DNA of 22,255 nucleotides from an uncultured Clostridia bacterium (GTDB lineage: Bacteria; Bacillota_A; Clostridia; TANB77; CAG-508). The position numbers were made by a program, and so were the translations under genes. The notes under the pieces are model-generated. The model searched no databases, was not told where the DNA came from, and worked only from the letters and a program-made list of their open reading frames with translations. The stretch is from contig CANPZA010000012.1 in assembly GCA_947588915.1 (NCBI GenBank), positions 1 through 22,255 on the forward strand, in the 5' to 3' direction. Positions 9,902 through 18,516 of the stretch are shown here, one piece after another; positions within the stretch are counted from its first letter, which is position 1; each line of letters starts with the position of its first letter.

Positions 9902-11262
9902 CTATTTTTTTGAAAATAATAATGATATTTTATCTGTTAAATTATTTATAAATTCTCTTATTCCCTCTATAATATTCTCTGGTTCTTTGAATTGATTTTC
10001 TATTTTATATGAATATTCAAAATTACTATTCTTAGCAGGTTTTAAAGTATAAATTTGCTCTGGCAATCCAATATTTCCTGATGATGTTTTAATAGCTTTG
10101 TTCATGTAATCTGTATACCATTTTTTCTGTCCTATTATTTGTTCATTCTTATACCCATATTTTTCATAGTCATGTAATTGTGGTCTTTCATATCCATATT
10201 CTTGAGCATTTCTTTCTAGTGAATGTAAAAATTCATGTAAAAATACTTCCTCTGGAAAAGTATTAATTTGTGAATTATATCTATATATATAACTTTTAGA
10301 ATCATTTGGTAACCTTATGTTTGAATACCCTATTCCATAATAGTCCATAGAGCCTAATCCTATCCAATCATTAACTTCTATATCATTTTGATGTTGTTCA
10401 TCTCCGTAATCTTACTATTGAATATATATGATCATAATTATTGGTTGATATTATATCTTTTATCTGATTTTCTACATCTTCTGCTGATACATAATATCCA
10501 AATTCATTATCATAAGATAATTTTGATAATGGTTTATTTATTTCATAAATATCACATTTTGCAGTCATCTTTCCATTTGATAAATTTTTACATGCCTTTT
10601 CAAATAAATTAATTGTATTTGTAATATCACTTATATCACTTCCGTGTTACTTCTAATTTTACTTGTTTATTGTCTATTGTGACATCAGTTGTTTTAAAAA
10701 TAAAGCATGCAAATTTCCAGTTGTTGTTATTTTCTGGTATTCCTTCTTCCATTGTAAAATTTGAAAACCAAGCTTCCCCTTTTGCTTTTCCCAAATATCC
10801 ACCTAATCTAAAACCAATATTTAGTTCTTCTCTATTTTTTGAATTGAATATTAATTCTATTTTTTGCCAGTCTTGTGTTCCAGATATTGCAACAGATCTT
10901 TCTGTTGTTCCTTCAATTGCAATTTGTGCACCTATGCCTGAATTGTTATTTTCAGCTTGAACATTATTAGTTTTTACCATACAAGTTATTTTGTATGGTG
11001 TATTTTTATTTACTTTAACTTTTTTATAAAACATTGCATCATTAAAAACATCTGAACTAATTTTATAACTTCTTTTATTTGCATATTTTACTTCATTGTC
11101 TCTTGAAAATGTTGAAGTATATAAATCTGTTTCACTTCTTACAAAATCATTAAAGTTATTTAATTGATAATATTGATAAGCAAAAAATAGTATTACAAAT
11201 AAAATAGCAAGTGTAATATAATAACTTATCTTATGTTTTTTTCTATTTTTATTATTCTCCAT
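9902..11262 (-). CDS. membrane-anchored zinc metallopeptidase-like protein with two CGG +1 shifts
   Basis: Joined through two skipped Cs, this is a 452-residue protein. The ATG at 11262 has a strong GGAGGAAAT RBS. Residues about 10-28 form a membrane helix (ISYYITLAILFVILFFAYQY) with the rest outside. A beta-sandwich resembling CBM4/9-type modules follows (about 40-195; KNTPYKITCMVKTN, SGTQDWQKIELIF, GEAWFSNFTMEEG). The C-terminal domain holds HEFLH (HExxH, residues 342-346) followed by YERPQLHDYEKYGY, as in zinc peptidases. The shifts give Gly207 and Gly286. The unshifted product would be only the anchor plus sandwich (208 residues). The substrate is unknown. It sits between pnp and queA. 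Confidence 0.75.
10404..10406 (-). other. in-frame CGG with +1 shift, metallopeptidase Gly286
   Basis: The zero frame reads AGA TTA CGG AGA TGA. Skipping the C gives AGA TTA GGA GAT GAA, leading straight into the peptidase domain. Confidence 0.88.
10642..10644 (-). other. in-frame CGG with +1 shift, metallopeptidase Gly207
   Basis: The zero frame reads GTA ACA CGG AAG TGA. Skipping the C gives ACA GGA AGT GAT and a 79-codon open frame that ends at the second CGG of the gene. Confidence 0.88.
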
Positions 11263-11279
11263 ATTTCCTCCAGCAATTT

Positions 11280-11300
11280 AAGAGGCAAAATGTGCCTCTT
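11280..11300. terminator. hairpin downstream of pnp
   Basis: A perfect 8-bp stem AAGAGGCA / TGCCTCTT has a 5-base loop, 13 bases past the pnp stop. On the minus strand it is followed by AAATTG rather than a T-run. It may attenuate, stabilise the 3' end of pnp mRNA, or separate pnp from the metallopeptidase gene. It is not a textbook terminator in the direction of these genes. Confidence 0.45.
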
Positions 11301-11313
11301 TTACTGCTATATT

Positions 11314-13441
11314 TTATTCTTCTTCATTTACTTTTGTATCATTAAAATCCTTCATGCTTAAATTTATTCTTCCTTGTTCATCTATGTCAACTACTTTAAC
11401 TGTTACTTTATCTCCGAACTTTAAGAACATCATTTATATTTTTTATCCTTTCTTTTGATATCTGAGATATGTGTAATAAACCTTCTTTTCCACCGCAATC
11501 TAGATCCACAAAAGCTCCAAAATTCATTATTCTCGTTACTTCTCCATAATAAATTCCACCAACTTCTACTTCTCTTACTATATCTTCTATCATCTCTAAT
11601 GCTTGAATTGCTTTTTCTTGATCATTTGAATAGATAAATACTTGTCCATCTTCTTCAATATCAATTTTTACGCCAGTTTCTTCAATAATTTTATTAATTA
11701 CTTTTCCACCAGTTCCTATTACATCTTTTATCTTATCAACTTTAATTTGTGTACTTACAATTCTTGGTGCATATTTAGATATATCTTTTCTTGGTTCACT
11801 TATTACTGGTTTCATTATATCATCTAAAATATGCATTCTTGCTTTTCTTGTTTTTTCAAAAGCTTCTTTTATAATTTCATATGTCAATCCATCACATTTG
11901 ATATCAACTTGTATAGCAGTTATTCCTTTTTCAGTTCCACCAACTTTAAAATCCATATCTCCAAAAAAGTCTTCTAATCCTTGTATATCTACTAACATAA
12001 TATAATCTTTATCATTATCTGGATTTGTAATTAAACCTGTTGAAATACCTGCAACTGGTCTTTTAATTGGTACACCTGCATCCATCAAACTCAATGTACT
12101 TCCACATATACTTGCTTGTGAAGTAGAACCATTAGAAGATAATACTTCAGATACCACTCTTATTGAATATGGAAATTCTTCTTTTGATGGTAATACTGGA
12201 ACTAGAGCCTTTTCTGCTAAAGCTCCATGTCCTATTTCTCTTCTTCCAGGTCCTCTTGATGGTCTTGCCTCTCCTACAGAATAACTTGGAAAATTATAAT
12301 GATGCATATATCTTTTAGATTCTTCTGTATCAATTCCATCTAAAACTTGTTCTTCACTTACCATACCTAAAGTTGCAATTGACATTACTTGAGTTTGTCC
12401 TCTTGTGAATAATGCGCTTCCATGTGTTCTTGGAAGTAATCCTACTTCACATGATAATGGTCTTATTTCATCTAAAGCTCTACCATCTACTCTTTTATGT
12501 TCAAAATAAATCAATTCTCTAACACATTTTTTCTCTAATTTATAAATAGCCTCTTTAATATCTAATTTGTGTTCTTCTAACTCTTCTTCTCCATATTTTT
12601 CTGTATATGTTTCTTCTATTTTTGCTGTTAATTCATCAATGTTATTATCTCTTGTTTCTTTATCTTCTTCCTGAACTTTTTCTTTCATTTCTTCTTTAAA
12701 ATTTGTTTCGATAAATTCATATACATCATGATCTACTTCAAAAGATTTATACTCAAATTTTGGTTTTCCTATTTCTTTTTGAATCTTTGATATAAATTTA
12801 CAAATCTTTTTTATTTCTTTATGTCCAGTTTTAATTGCTTCTAACATTAAATCATCTGGTATTTCATTTCCTCCTGCTTCAATCATTGTTATTTTTTTCT
12901 CTGTTGCAGCCACAGTTAAAGTTAAATCACTTTTTTCTCTTTCTTCTTCCGTTGGATTAATAACTATTTTTCCATCTACTATACCTACATTTACTGCTGC
13001 TGTTGGACCTCCAAATGGAATATCTGATATTGCTAAAGCACATGCTGCTCCTATCATTGCAGCAACTTCTGGTGAATTATCTTGTTCAACACAAAGTACT
13101 GTTGCAACAACTACAACATCATTTCTAAAATCCTTTGGAAATAATGGTCTTAATGGTCTATCAATTGCTCTTGATGTTAATATTGCTTTATCACTAGGCT
13201 TTCCTTCTCTTTTCAAAAAACCTCCTGGTATTTTTCCAACTGAATATAACTTCTCCTCAAAATCCACTGACAATGGGAAGAAATCTATTCCCTCTCTTGG
13301 CTCTTTAGAAGCTGTTACATTTACTAATACACATGTATCTCCATATCGAACCAATACACTTCCATTTGCTAAACCTGCCATTTTTCCTGTTTCAATTACA
13401 AGTTTTCTACCTGCTAAATCTGTTTCATAAGTTTTAAACAT
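11314..13441 (-). CDS. pnp: polynucleotide phosphorylase, one CGG +1 shift near the C-terminus
   Basis: PNPase is a 3'-5' phosphorolytic exoribonuclease in mRNA decay. The start at 13441 has AGGATGAT eight bases upstream; the ATG at 13450 sits on the RBS. Residues 1-675 carry both RNase PH domains, the GPGRREIGHGALAEKA and SSNGSTSQASICG active-site motifs, the KH domain (IGTGGKVINKIIEETG) and most of the S1 domain (YYGEVTRIMNFGAFVDL...GGKEGLLHISQIS). CGG then occurs at 11414-11416. Skipping the C gives Gly676 and the S1 ending GDKVTVKVVDIDEQGRINLS, for 708 residues in total (normal). The unshifted form would lack only the last 33 residues and might still be partly active. Confidence 0.96.
11414..11416 (-). 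other. in-frame CGG with +1 shift, PNPase Gly676 in S1 domain
   Basis: The zero frame reads AAA GTT CGG AGA TAA. Skipping the C gives GTT GGA GAT AAA GTA, the V-G-D-K-V strand of the S1 domain. Confidence 0.93.
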
Positions 13442-13458
13442 TATTATCATCCTTTCTC

Positions 13459-13485
13459 GGGATTAGGGGACATTCCTTAAATCCC
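13459..13485. repeat. short REP-like palindrome in the pnp leader
   Basis: GGGAT at 13459 and ATCCC at 13485 flank AGGGGACATTCCTT, an imperfect palindrome. The GGGGACATTCC core resembles GGGACAGG-type REP elements but is not the same sequence as the other copies here. It ends nine bases before the pnp RBS (minus strand), so it could affect ribosome access. Confidence 0.45.
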
Positions 13486-13500
13486 TTTTTTTAATTGTAT

Positions 13501-13587
13501 ATTCAAGCAAGTTTAGATGGTAACCTCTATAATGCATTAATTTATTAATACATTATACAAGCTACTAACCTAAATTCTTGCTTGAAT
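13501..13587 (-). promoter_or_regulatory. long hairpin in the pnp 5' leader
   Basis: An outer stem pairs ATTCAAGCAAG (13501-13511) with CTTGCTTGAAT (13577-13587) and continues after a 2-base bulge with TTTAG/CTAAA. An inner hairpin spans 13528-13557 (TATAATG / CATTATA and ATTAAT / ATTAAT). The structure lies between the rpsO terminator and pnp. In E. coli an RNase III-cleaved leader hairpin is the site of PNPase autoregulation; a similar role here is inference. Confidence 0.6.
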
Positions 13588-13627
13588 TTTCCAAATTTGC
13601 TTGTCCATTTTTGGAAATAAATAACTA

Positions 13628-13663
13628 ACAAAAAGCCCATGCCAAAATAAGCATTGAGCTTTG
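13628..13663 (-). terminator. rho-independent terminator after rpsO
   Basis: The minus-strand stem AAAGCTCAATGC / GCATGGGCTTT has one bulged A and a G-U pair and is followed by TTGTT. It starts a few bases past the rpsO stop. Some read-through into pnp is likely, given the classic rpsO-pnp arrangement. Confidence 0.65.
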
Positions 13664-13668
13664 TTTAA

Positions 13669-13932
13669 TTATTTTCTTAATCCTAATTTTTGTACTATTT
13701 CTCTGTATCTGTTTACATCTTTTCTAGATAAATAGTTAAGCAAATTTCTTCTTTTACCTACCATTTTCAAAAGACCACGTCTTGAATGATTATCTTTTTT
13801 GTGAATTTTTAAATGTTCTGTTAATTCATTGATCCTTTGAGTTAAAAGAGCTATTTGAACTTCTGGTGAACCAGTATCGTTTTCATCTCTTTTATAAGTA
13901 TTAATAATTTCTTGTTTTGTTTCTTTTGTCAT
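13669..13932 (-). CDS. rpsO: 30S ribosomal protein S15
   Basis: S15 is a primary 16S rRNA binder of the 30S platform. The 87-residue product begins [34 protein letters not shown] and contains [22 protein letters not shown], both diagnostic. AGGAGGTG lies six to seven bases before the ATG. It has its own promoter (14031-14059) and terminator, with pnp downstream. Confidence 0.98.
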   Translation of the reverse strand: MTKETKQEIINTYKRDENDTGSPEVQIALLTQRINELTEHLKIHKKDNHSRRGLLKMVGKRRNLLNYLSRKDVNRYREIVQKLGLRK

Positions 13933-14030
13933 TTTTACACCTCCTAAAAATTACTTTTAACCTTTAACTGAGCTTAAAGTTTAGGTGTTACTCTTTTAGC
14001 TAAGTAAAAGGTATTATTTTTAACACAACA
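13933..14030 (-). promoter_or_regulatory. rpsO 5' leader with small inverted repeats
   Basis: The 100-base leader holds CTTTAA-N6-TTAAAG and a TTTTACTTAGC / AAAAGAGTAA region that could fold. S15 represses its own mRNA in several bacteria through leader structures. No known S15-leader consensus is recognised here, so autoregulation is only a suggestion. Confidence 0.3.
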
Positions 14031-14059
14031 ATTATACTATACTTTTTTATATATTTCAA
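14031..14059 (-). promoter_or_regulatory. sigma-A-type promoter of rpsO
   Basis: The minus strand has -35 TTGAAA (14059-14054), a 17-base spacer and -10 TATAAT (14036-14031). This is the best promoter in the window. Confidence 0.8.
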
Positions 14060-14163
14060 GTATTTTTTACATTTTTTGTTATGGAATACATTTGTATGGT
14101 ATTTTTGTGTTTATTTTTGTGCGACAATAAACATATGAGTTTATATAGAATTGGAGGAGAAAT

Positions 14164-14364
14164 ATGTTTGAAATCTCTAAATATAAAAAAAGTAATGTCA
14201 AAATCTCTATTCGACTTCCAGAAAAAATGAATGAAACACTACGAAAAATAGCTAAAAAGGAAGGTATGAGCTTTAACAATGTTATTGTAAGTTGTATTCA
14301 AAATTCTCTCGAACAAGTAAATATGGATCAATACAAAGATGTTGACATTTATAGTGATGATTAA
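14164..14364 (+). CDS. ribbon-helix-helix (Arc/CopG-type) DNA-binding protein
   Basis: This 66-residue protein is on the plus strand, divergent from rpsO, with a strong GGAGGAG RBS. The central part VKISIRLPEKMNETLRKIAKKEGMS...IQNSLEQ shows the RHH pattern: one beta strand with alternating residues, then two helices, as in Arc/omega-type repressors. The acidic tail ends DVDIYSDD. It has no toxin partner, so it is more likely a small regulator than an antitoxin. It contains no CGG. Confidence 0.75.
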   Translation: MFEISKYKKSNVKISIRLPEKMNETLRKIAKKEGMSFNNVIVSCIQNSLEQVNMDQYKDVDIYSDD

Positions 14365-14390
14365 TTAAATTTTTAATCTAATTTTTAATT

Positions 14391-14428
14391 AAAAAGAAAA
14401 CAAATATTAAATAATAATATCTGTTTTC
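14391..14428 (-). terminator. terminator of the thyA-splB-like operon
   Basis: The minus-strand stem GAAAACAGATATT / AATATTTGTTTTC (14428-14416 and 14408-14396) has one G-U pair and a 7-base loop and runs into TTTTT. It lies about 110 bases past the radical SAM gene and faces the RHH gene convergently. Confidence 0.75.
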
Positions 14429-14537
14429 CTAAAATCCAAACTTTACTTATATCACAATTTTTATTTTAAAGTTACTCTACACTTTTCAAAGTTTATTCTA
14501 TATCAATTTCTTTTCTGTATTTATCATAAATATTTTG

Positions 14538-15536
14538 TTAAACTATATACTCAATTTTATTATTATGGAAATATTTGTTCATTTGTTCTCTTAAAAAGAT
14601 TTCAGCTTCACCTCTTGCATTATTTTTATACCAATATTTACCTCTGCCTCTTCCTGTCATTATATCTTTATTATATAACTTTATAGCATTTGGAAAAGCT
14701 TCTTCATTTATTTTGGTGTGAATATAACTATATGTCATAAAAATAATTTCAAAAAATGCTTCTTTTTTAACTTTTGGAGATAATTTTTCATTAAGTTCTT
14801 TTATTAACTGGCTATATAGTTCTTTCCAATTATCTACAAGAATAACAGGTGCAATCAAAATACCTATATTATATCCTGCTTCTTTTAATTTATTTATTGC
14901 TTCAATTCTTCCATTTAATCTTGATGTGCCAAATTCTACTTTATTTATTATTTCTTCTGGATTGACACTCATCCTAATAGTTATTTTTCCATGATGATTT
15001 AGTGGTAAAATAGAATCTACCATATCAAATTTAGTTGGAAAAGTGAGTTTACCTTTTTTAGTATTTTTAAAATTTTCAATTGTCCATACTAGGTTATTTG
15101 TTATTGTATTTTCTAAAATCAAATCACTATTACTTCCGATTTCAAAGGTTAATTCTTTTTCTGATTTTTCAGAAGTTTTTATTATTTTATCTAACATTTG
15201 CTCCCTATTTACAAATAATCTTAAGTATGCACATTTATTATAATTGCATACTAAATAACAGTACATACATGCAGCTGTACAACCAGAAGATGTATATGGT
15301 ACTAAATAATCAGATGTTTTATGATTTTCTACAAATTTATGTGTTTTTCTAACTCCTATAATTAAATTTTTTTTCATATTTGCAAATTCGGTGTTTGGAT
15401 TTTTTCGCATTTCTTCTATGTTATTATGGTTTTCAATTTCTACTTTAGGTACATCTTTATATTTTTCCATCAATTCTTTTCCTAATGGATAGTTTGTTAT
15501 TTCTTTTTCATAATAAATAGCTTTTGGTTTAAACAT
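14538..15536 (-). CDS. spore photoproduct lyase-like radical SAM protein
   Basis: The 332-residue protein begins MFKPKAIYYEKEI, with GGAGG upstream of the ATG at 15536. The radical SAM cluster is GCTAACMYCYL: Cys86, Cys90 and Cys93 in the SPL spacing CX3CX2C rather than the commoner CX2-type variants. The following AYLRLFVN and the N-terminal YPLGKELMEKY also match spore photoproduct lyases, which reverse the UV thymine dimer in spores. Around the second conserved block the sequence is FEIGSNSD. From memory of the family, the hydrogen-donor Cys would lie at Ser135, so activity or mechanism may differ. It is the last gene of the thyA operon. Confidence 0.75.
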   Translation of the reverse strand: MFKPKAIYYEKEITNYPLGKELMEKYKDVPKVEIENHNNIEEMRKNPNTEFANMKKNLIIGVRKTHKFVENHKTSDYLVPYTSSGCTAACMYCYLVCNYNKCAYLRLFVNREQMLDKIIKTSEKSEKELTFEIGSNSDLILENTITNNLVWTIENFKNTKKGKLTFPTKFDMVDSILPLNHHGKITIRMSVNPEEIINKVEFGTSRLNGRIEAINKLKEAGYNIGILIAPVILVDNWKELYSQLIKELNEKLSPKVKKEAFFEIIFMTYSYIHTKINEEAFPNAIKLYNKDIMTGRGRGKYWYKNNARGEAEIFLREQMNKYFHNNKIEYIV

Positions 15537-15591
15537 TTTCTTTCCTCCATTTAAGAATTATTTTAACCAAAAGCTATATTTACTATTCTTT

Positions 15592-16362
15592 TTATCTTTC
15601 TTCTTTTTCTTTATTTTTTGACAAGATATTTATAACTTGTCCTTCTTTTGCATCTATTACTTTAGGAAATACTGTTTTTACTTCTTTTACATATCTTTCT
15701 GGTTCTTCTTCATGCCAAAAATGTGTTAACATTAGTCCTTTTGCATTTGCCATTTTTGCTAATTCTCCTATTTGATATGTTGTTAAATGTGAATTGTTTT
15801 TTGGAATATTATATTCTTCTAATAAACCTGATTCACAAATTAACAAATCTGCGTTTTTTGAAAAAGTTACAAATTTTTCTGTTGATAAGTTTGATGTATC
15901 TGGTGCATATACTATATTTTTATCATCTTCTTGAATTTTAACTGCATAAGTATCTACTGAATTTTCTGTTTTTAAAAAACTAATTTTCATATTTCCAATT
16001 GATAATTCTTTTTTTCCTTTTATTCTTTCATATCTTGCATAAGAAGGTTCTTTATAAATTATTTTATATATATCAAAAGGTATTTCTGGCATATATATAT
16101 TAATTGGCATTTCTAATACTTTTAAGTTATGGTAACAATATGAACCATATTGTAAGTTAAAAATATCTGAACAATGATCCCAATGTAAATTGGTTAATAT
16201 TACTGATAGATTTTCTAAATCATTAGGTAAGTTTAATAAGCTATGTGTACCTGATCCACAATCTAGCATAACTTTATTTTTTCCACTTTTTATAAGAATT
16301 CCTGGACCATTATGTCCTTTTGAGACAACTGGTGATTGAGTTCCTAATATTTTTAACTCCAT
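15592..16362 (-). CDS. metallo-beta-lactamase-fold hydrolase (YhfI/RNase Z-like)
   Basis: This 256-residue cytoplasmic hydrolase begins MELKILGTQSPVVSKGHNGPGILI. The metal motif is TNLHWDHCSD; the first His of HxHxDH is replaced by Asn, as in some YhfI-like proteins. Further ligands are likely in the DTSN, NNSHLT and THFWHEEEP segments. The family resembles tRNase Z and related phosphodiesterases, but no exosite arm is evident, so the substrate is unknown. It follows coaE by 15 bases. Confidence 0.75.
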   Translation of the reverse strand: MELKILGTQSPVVSKGHNGPGILIKSGKNKVMLDCGSGTHSLLNLPNDLENLSVILTNLHWDHCSDIFNLQYGSYCYHNLKVLEMPINIYMPEIPFDIYKIIYKEPSYARYERIKGKKELSIGNMKISFLKTENSVDTYAVKIQEDDKNIVYAPDTSNLSTEKFVTFSKNADLLICESGLLEEYNIPKNNSHLTTYQIGELAKMANAKGLMLTHFWHEEEPERYVKEVKTVFPKVIDAKEGQVINILSKNKEKEER

Positions 16363-16377
16363 TTTTTGCTCCCAATA

Positions 16378-16947
16378 TTATATATTTATTTCTTTTACTA
16401 TCTTTTCCATTGTTTCTAATTTATAATCATTGGTAAAATTATAATCAAATATATATTTAGTATAATCAATACTCCCAGATTCTCTTTTTTTAAAATATTC
16501 TTCTGTTATTTTATCTCTTTGTATTACTTTTTCTTTTCTTTTATTATCATCTGATGCTTCGATTAGTATTTTTATATAAGATTTATCCCAATATTTGCTA
16601 ATTGGAAGTAAAGCCCACTCTAAAATGATAATTTCTTTTTGTTCTTTTTGTAATATATTATCTAAAACATTTTGCATATATCCCCATGTAATTTCTGTTA
16701 ATGTATCCATTTTTTCTTTATCAGAAAAGACTATTTCTCCTAATTTTTTTCTGTCTATTTTCATGTCTTGTGATAATATTTCTTTCCCGAAAGTATCACA
16801 TAATTTTCTAATATTTTCATTTTTTTCAGTTGCCATATGTCCTATTTTATCTACGTTAACAATATTACAATTCCACTTATTAGATAACATATTTGCTAAA
16901 GTTGATTTTCCACTTCCTGACTTTCCAGTAATACTAACTATTTTCAT
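16378..16947 (-). CDS. coaE: dephospho-CoA kinase-like P-loop kinase
   Basis: CoaE phosphorylates dephospho-CoA in the last step of CoA synthesis. The 189-residue product has Walker A GKSGSGKST (8-16), VDKIGH, FGKEIL...DMKIDRKKLGEIVFSDKEKM and IQRDKITEEYFKKR, as in CoaE. The usual PLLFE block is replaced by LEWALLPIS, so a divergent kinase of the same family is possible. Eight bases separate it from folA. Confidence 0.75.
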   Translation of the reverse strand: MKIVSITGKSGSGKSTLANMLSNKWNCNIVNVDKIGHMATEKNENIRKLCDTFGKEILSQDMKIDRKKLGEIVFSDKEKMDTLTEITWGYMQNVLDNILQKEQKEIIILEWALLPISKYWDKSYIKILIEASDDNKRKEKVIQRDKITEEYFKKRESGSIDYTKYIFDYNFTNDYKLETMEKIVKEINI

Positions 16948-16955
16948 AAAGTTAT

Positions 16956-17444
16956 TTACCTTCTTTCATATATGATATAATCATAATCTAAAGGATTTTC
17001 ATCATTTTTTATACCTTTTTGTCTACTTACTTCTTTCCAAATTTTTTCATCTATTTTTGGAAAGAAACTATCTCCATCAAATTCCTGATTTATTTGTGTT
17101 ACATACATTTTAGTTACATATGGCATAAGTAAATTATATATCATAGCTCCACCAATTACAAAGTTTTCATTTTCATCTTCTATATATTCTTGTATTTCTA
17201 GCATAGAGTGTACTATTTTTACATTTTCATTATTTATTTTAAATTCAGGATTTTGACTAAAAATAATATGTTTTCTATTTGGAAGTACTCTTCCTAATGA
17301 CTCAAAGGTTTTTCGTCCCATGATTATATTATGGCCTGTTGTTAATTGTTTAAATCTTTTTAAATCTTCTGGCAATTTCCAGATTAGTTTATTATCTTTT
17401 CCTATAATATTATTTTTTGCTTTTGCTACTATAATACTTAACAT
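16956..17444 (-). CDS. folA: dihydrofolate reductase
   Basis: DHFR reduces dihydrofolate with NADPH, regenerating the cofactor used by ThyA next door. The product is 162 residues. Landmarks are MLSIIVAKAKNNIIGKDNKLIWKLPEDLKRFK (catalytic Asp/Glu helix), IIMGRKTFESLG (NADPH site) and VIGGAMIYNLLM. AAAGGAG overlaps the end of thyA, and the 11-base gap indicates coupling. Confidence 0.96.
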   Translation of the reverse strand: MLSIIVAKAKNNIIGKDNKLIWKLPEDLKRFKQLTTGHNIIMGRKTFESLGRVLPNRKHIIFSQNPEFKINNENVKIVHSMLEIQEYIEDENENFVIGGAMIYNLLMPYVTKMYVTQINQEFDGDSFFPKIDEKIWKEVSRQKGIKNDENPLDYDYIIYERR

Positions 17445-17455
17445 TTTTTTCTCCT

Positions 17456-18313
17456 TTATTCTGCCACTGGAATTTTTCCGATTTTTACTTCTTTATTATA
17501 ATCATATCCTTCTATTTCAAAATCTTCTACTTTAAATTCATAGAAGTTCTTAGTTGGATTTTTTATTATTAATTTAGGTGATACATCCATTGGTTCTGCT
17601 GATAATAATTTTTCAACTAAAGGTATATGTCTATCATATATGTGACAATCTCCAATATTATGTGTTAATGTTCCTGGTTCTAGCCCTGCTATTTGTGCAA
17701 ACATACATAAAAGTGCTGCATATTGCATAGTGTTCCATCCATTTGCTGCTAGCATGTCTTGTGAACGTTGATTTAAAATTAAGTGTAATTTTCCTTCTTT
17801 TACTAGCCATTGTGTTCCATATACACATGGTTCTAATGCCATATCTTTTAGTTCTGAGTGATTAAATATGTTTGTCATTATACGCCTACTTGATGGATCA
17901 TTTTGTAATAGGTATAAAACAAAGTCTACTTGATCCATTTTTTTAATTCCATCTTTTGTTTTAAATTCATATTTTTTACCCATTTGATATCCATATGCTT
18001 TACCTATTGTTCCGTTGCTATCTGCCCATTGATCCCAAATATGAGAGTTTAAGTCCTTTATATTGTTTGATTTTTTTTGCCATATCCACAATACTTCATC
18101 AATTGCTCTTTTTACTGTATTTGTATTATTTCTTAATGTAATCATTGGAAATTCTTTTCCTACATCATATTTGTTTGTTACTCCTACAATTGATATATAA
18201 TTTGCTTCTTGTCCATCTTCCCATCTAGTACGTACATTTGTACCTTCTGAAGAAAATCCATTGTTTATTATTTCTTTACATGTTTCTATAAAGTTTTTAT
18301 CTGCTTGTGTCAT
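17456..18313 (-). CDS. thyA: thymidylate synthase
   Basis: ThyA makes dTMP from dUMP with methylene-tetrahydrofolate. The 285-residue product has the nucleophile Cys163 in EPCVYGTQW, phosphate-binding SSRRI (141-145), the QRSQDML block and HNIGDCHIYDRHIPL. The usual G-x-P-F-N is AANGWNT and the usual PCH is PCV, so it belongs to a divergent ThyA branch; the length is slightly above the E. coli form. It is the first gene of the thyA-folA-coaE-MBL-splB-like operon, with GGAGGAG before the ATG. Confidence 0.95.
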   Translation of the reverse strand: MTQADKNFIETCKEIINNGFSSEGTNVRTRWEDGQEANYISIVGVTNKYDVGKEFPMITLRNNTNTVKRAIDEVLWIWQKKSNNIKDLNSHIWDQWADSNGTIGKAYGYQMGKKYEFKTKDGIKKMDQVDFVLYLLQNDPSSRRIMTNIFNHSELKDMALEPCVYGTQWLVKEGKLHLILNQRSQDMLAANGWNTMQYAALLCMFAQIAGLEPGTLTHNIGDCHIYDRHIPLVEKLLSAEPMDVSPKLIIKNPTKNFYEFKVEDFEIEGYDYNKEVKIGKIPVAE

Positions 18314-18343
18314 TTTTGCTCCTCCTTTTATTACTTTTGTACA

Positions 18344-18352
18344 AGTATATCA
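18344..18352 (-). promoter_or_regulatory. extended -10 promoter of the thyA operon
   Basis: TGATATACT on the minus strand matches TGnTATAAT with one change, 31 bases before the thyA ATG. The -35 hexamer is weak, as is common for extended -10 promoters. Confidence 0.55.
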
Positions 18353-18420
18353 CATTGTGTTTAATTTATCTAGTGTAATTTATTTATTTTTGAAAATATG
18401 TAACCAGTAAGTGAAAACAT

Positions 18421-18459
18421 TAAAAAAAAGCAAAGAAATTTAAAATGACTTTGCTTTTT
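18421..18459 (-). terminator. rho-independent terminator after the prepilin-like gene
   Basis: The minus-strand stem AAAAAGCAAAG / CTTTGCTTTTT has a 13-base loop and ends in eight Ts. It isolates the prepilin-like gene from the thyA operon. Confidence 0.8.
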
Positions 18460-18516
18460 CTCTTAAGTTATTATTATTGCATAAATGTGGTTTTATTACA
18501 CAATTTTTTAATTATT

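Noticed and set aside
14079..14279. Minus-strand ORF opposite the RHH gene
   Set aside because: It has no RBS, overlaps the rpsO promoter area and has no recognisable motif; the plus-strand RHH gene has a strong RBS and fold pattern.
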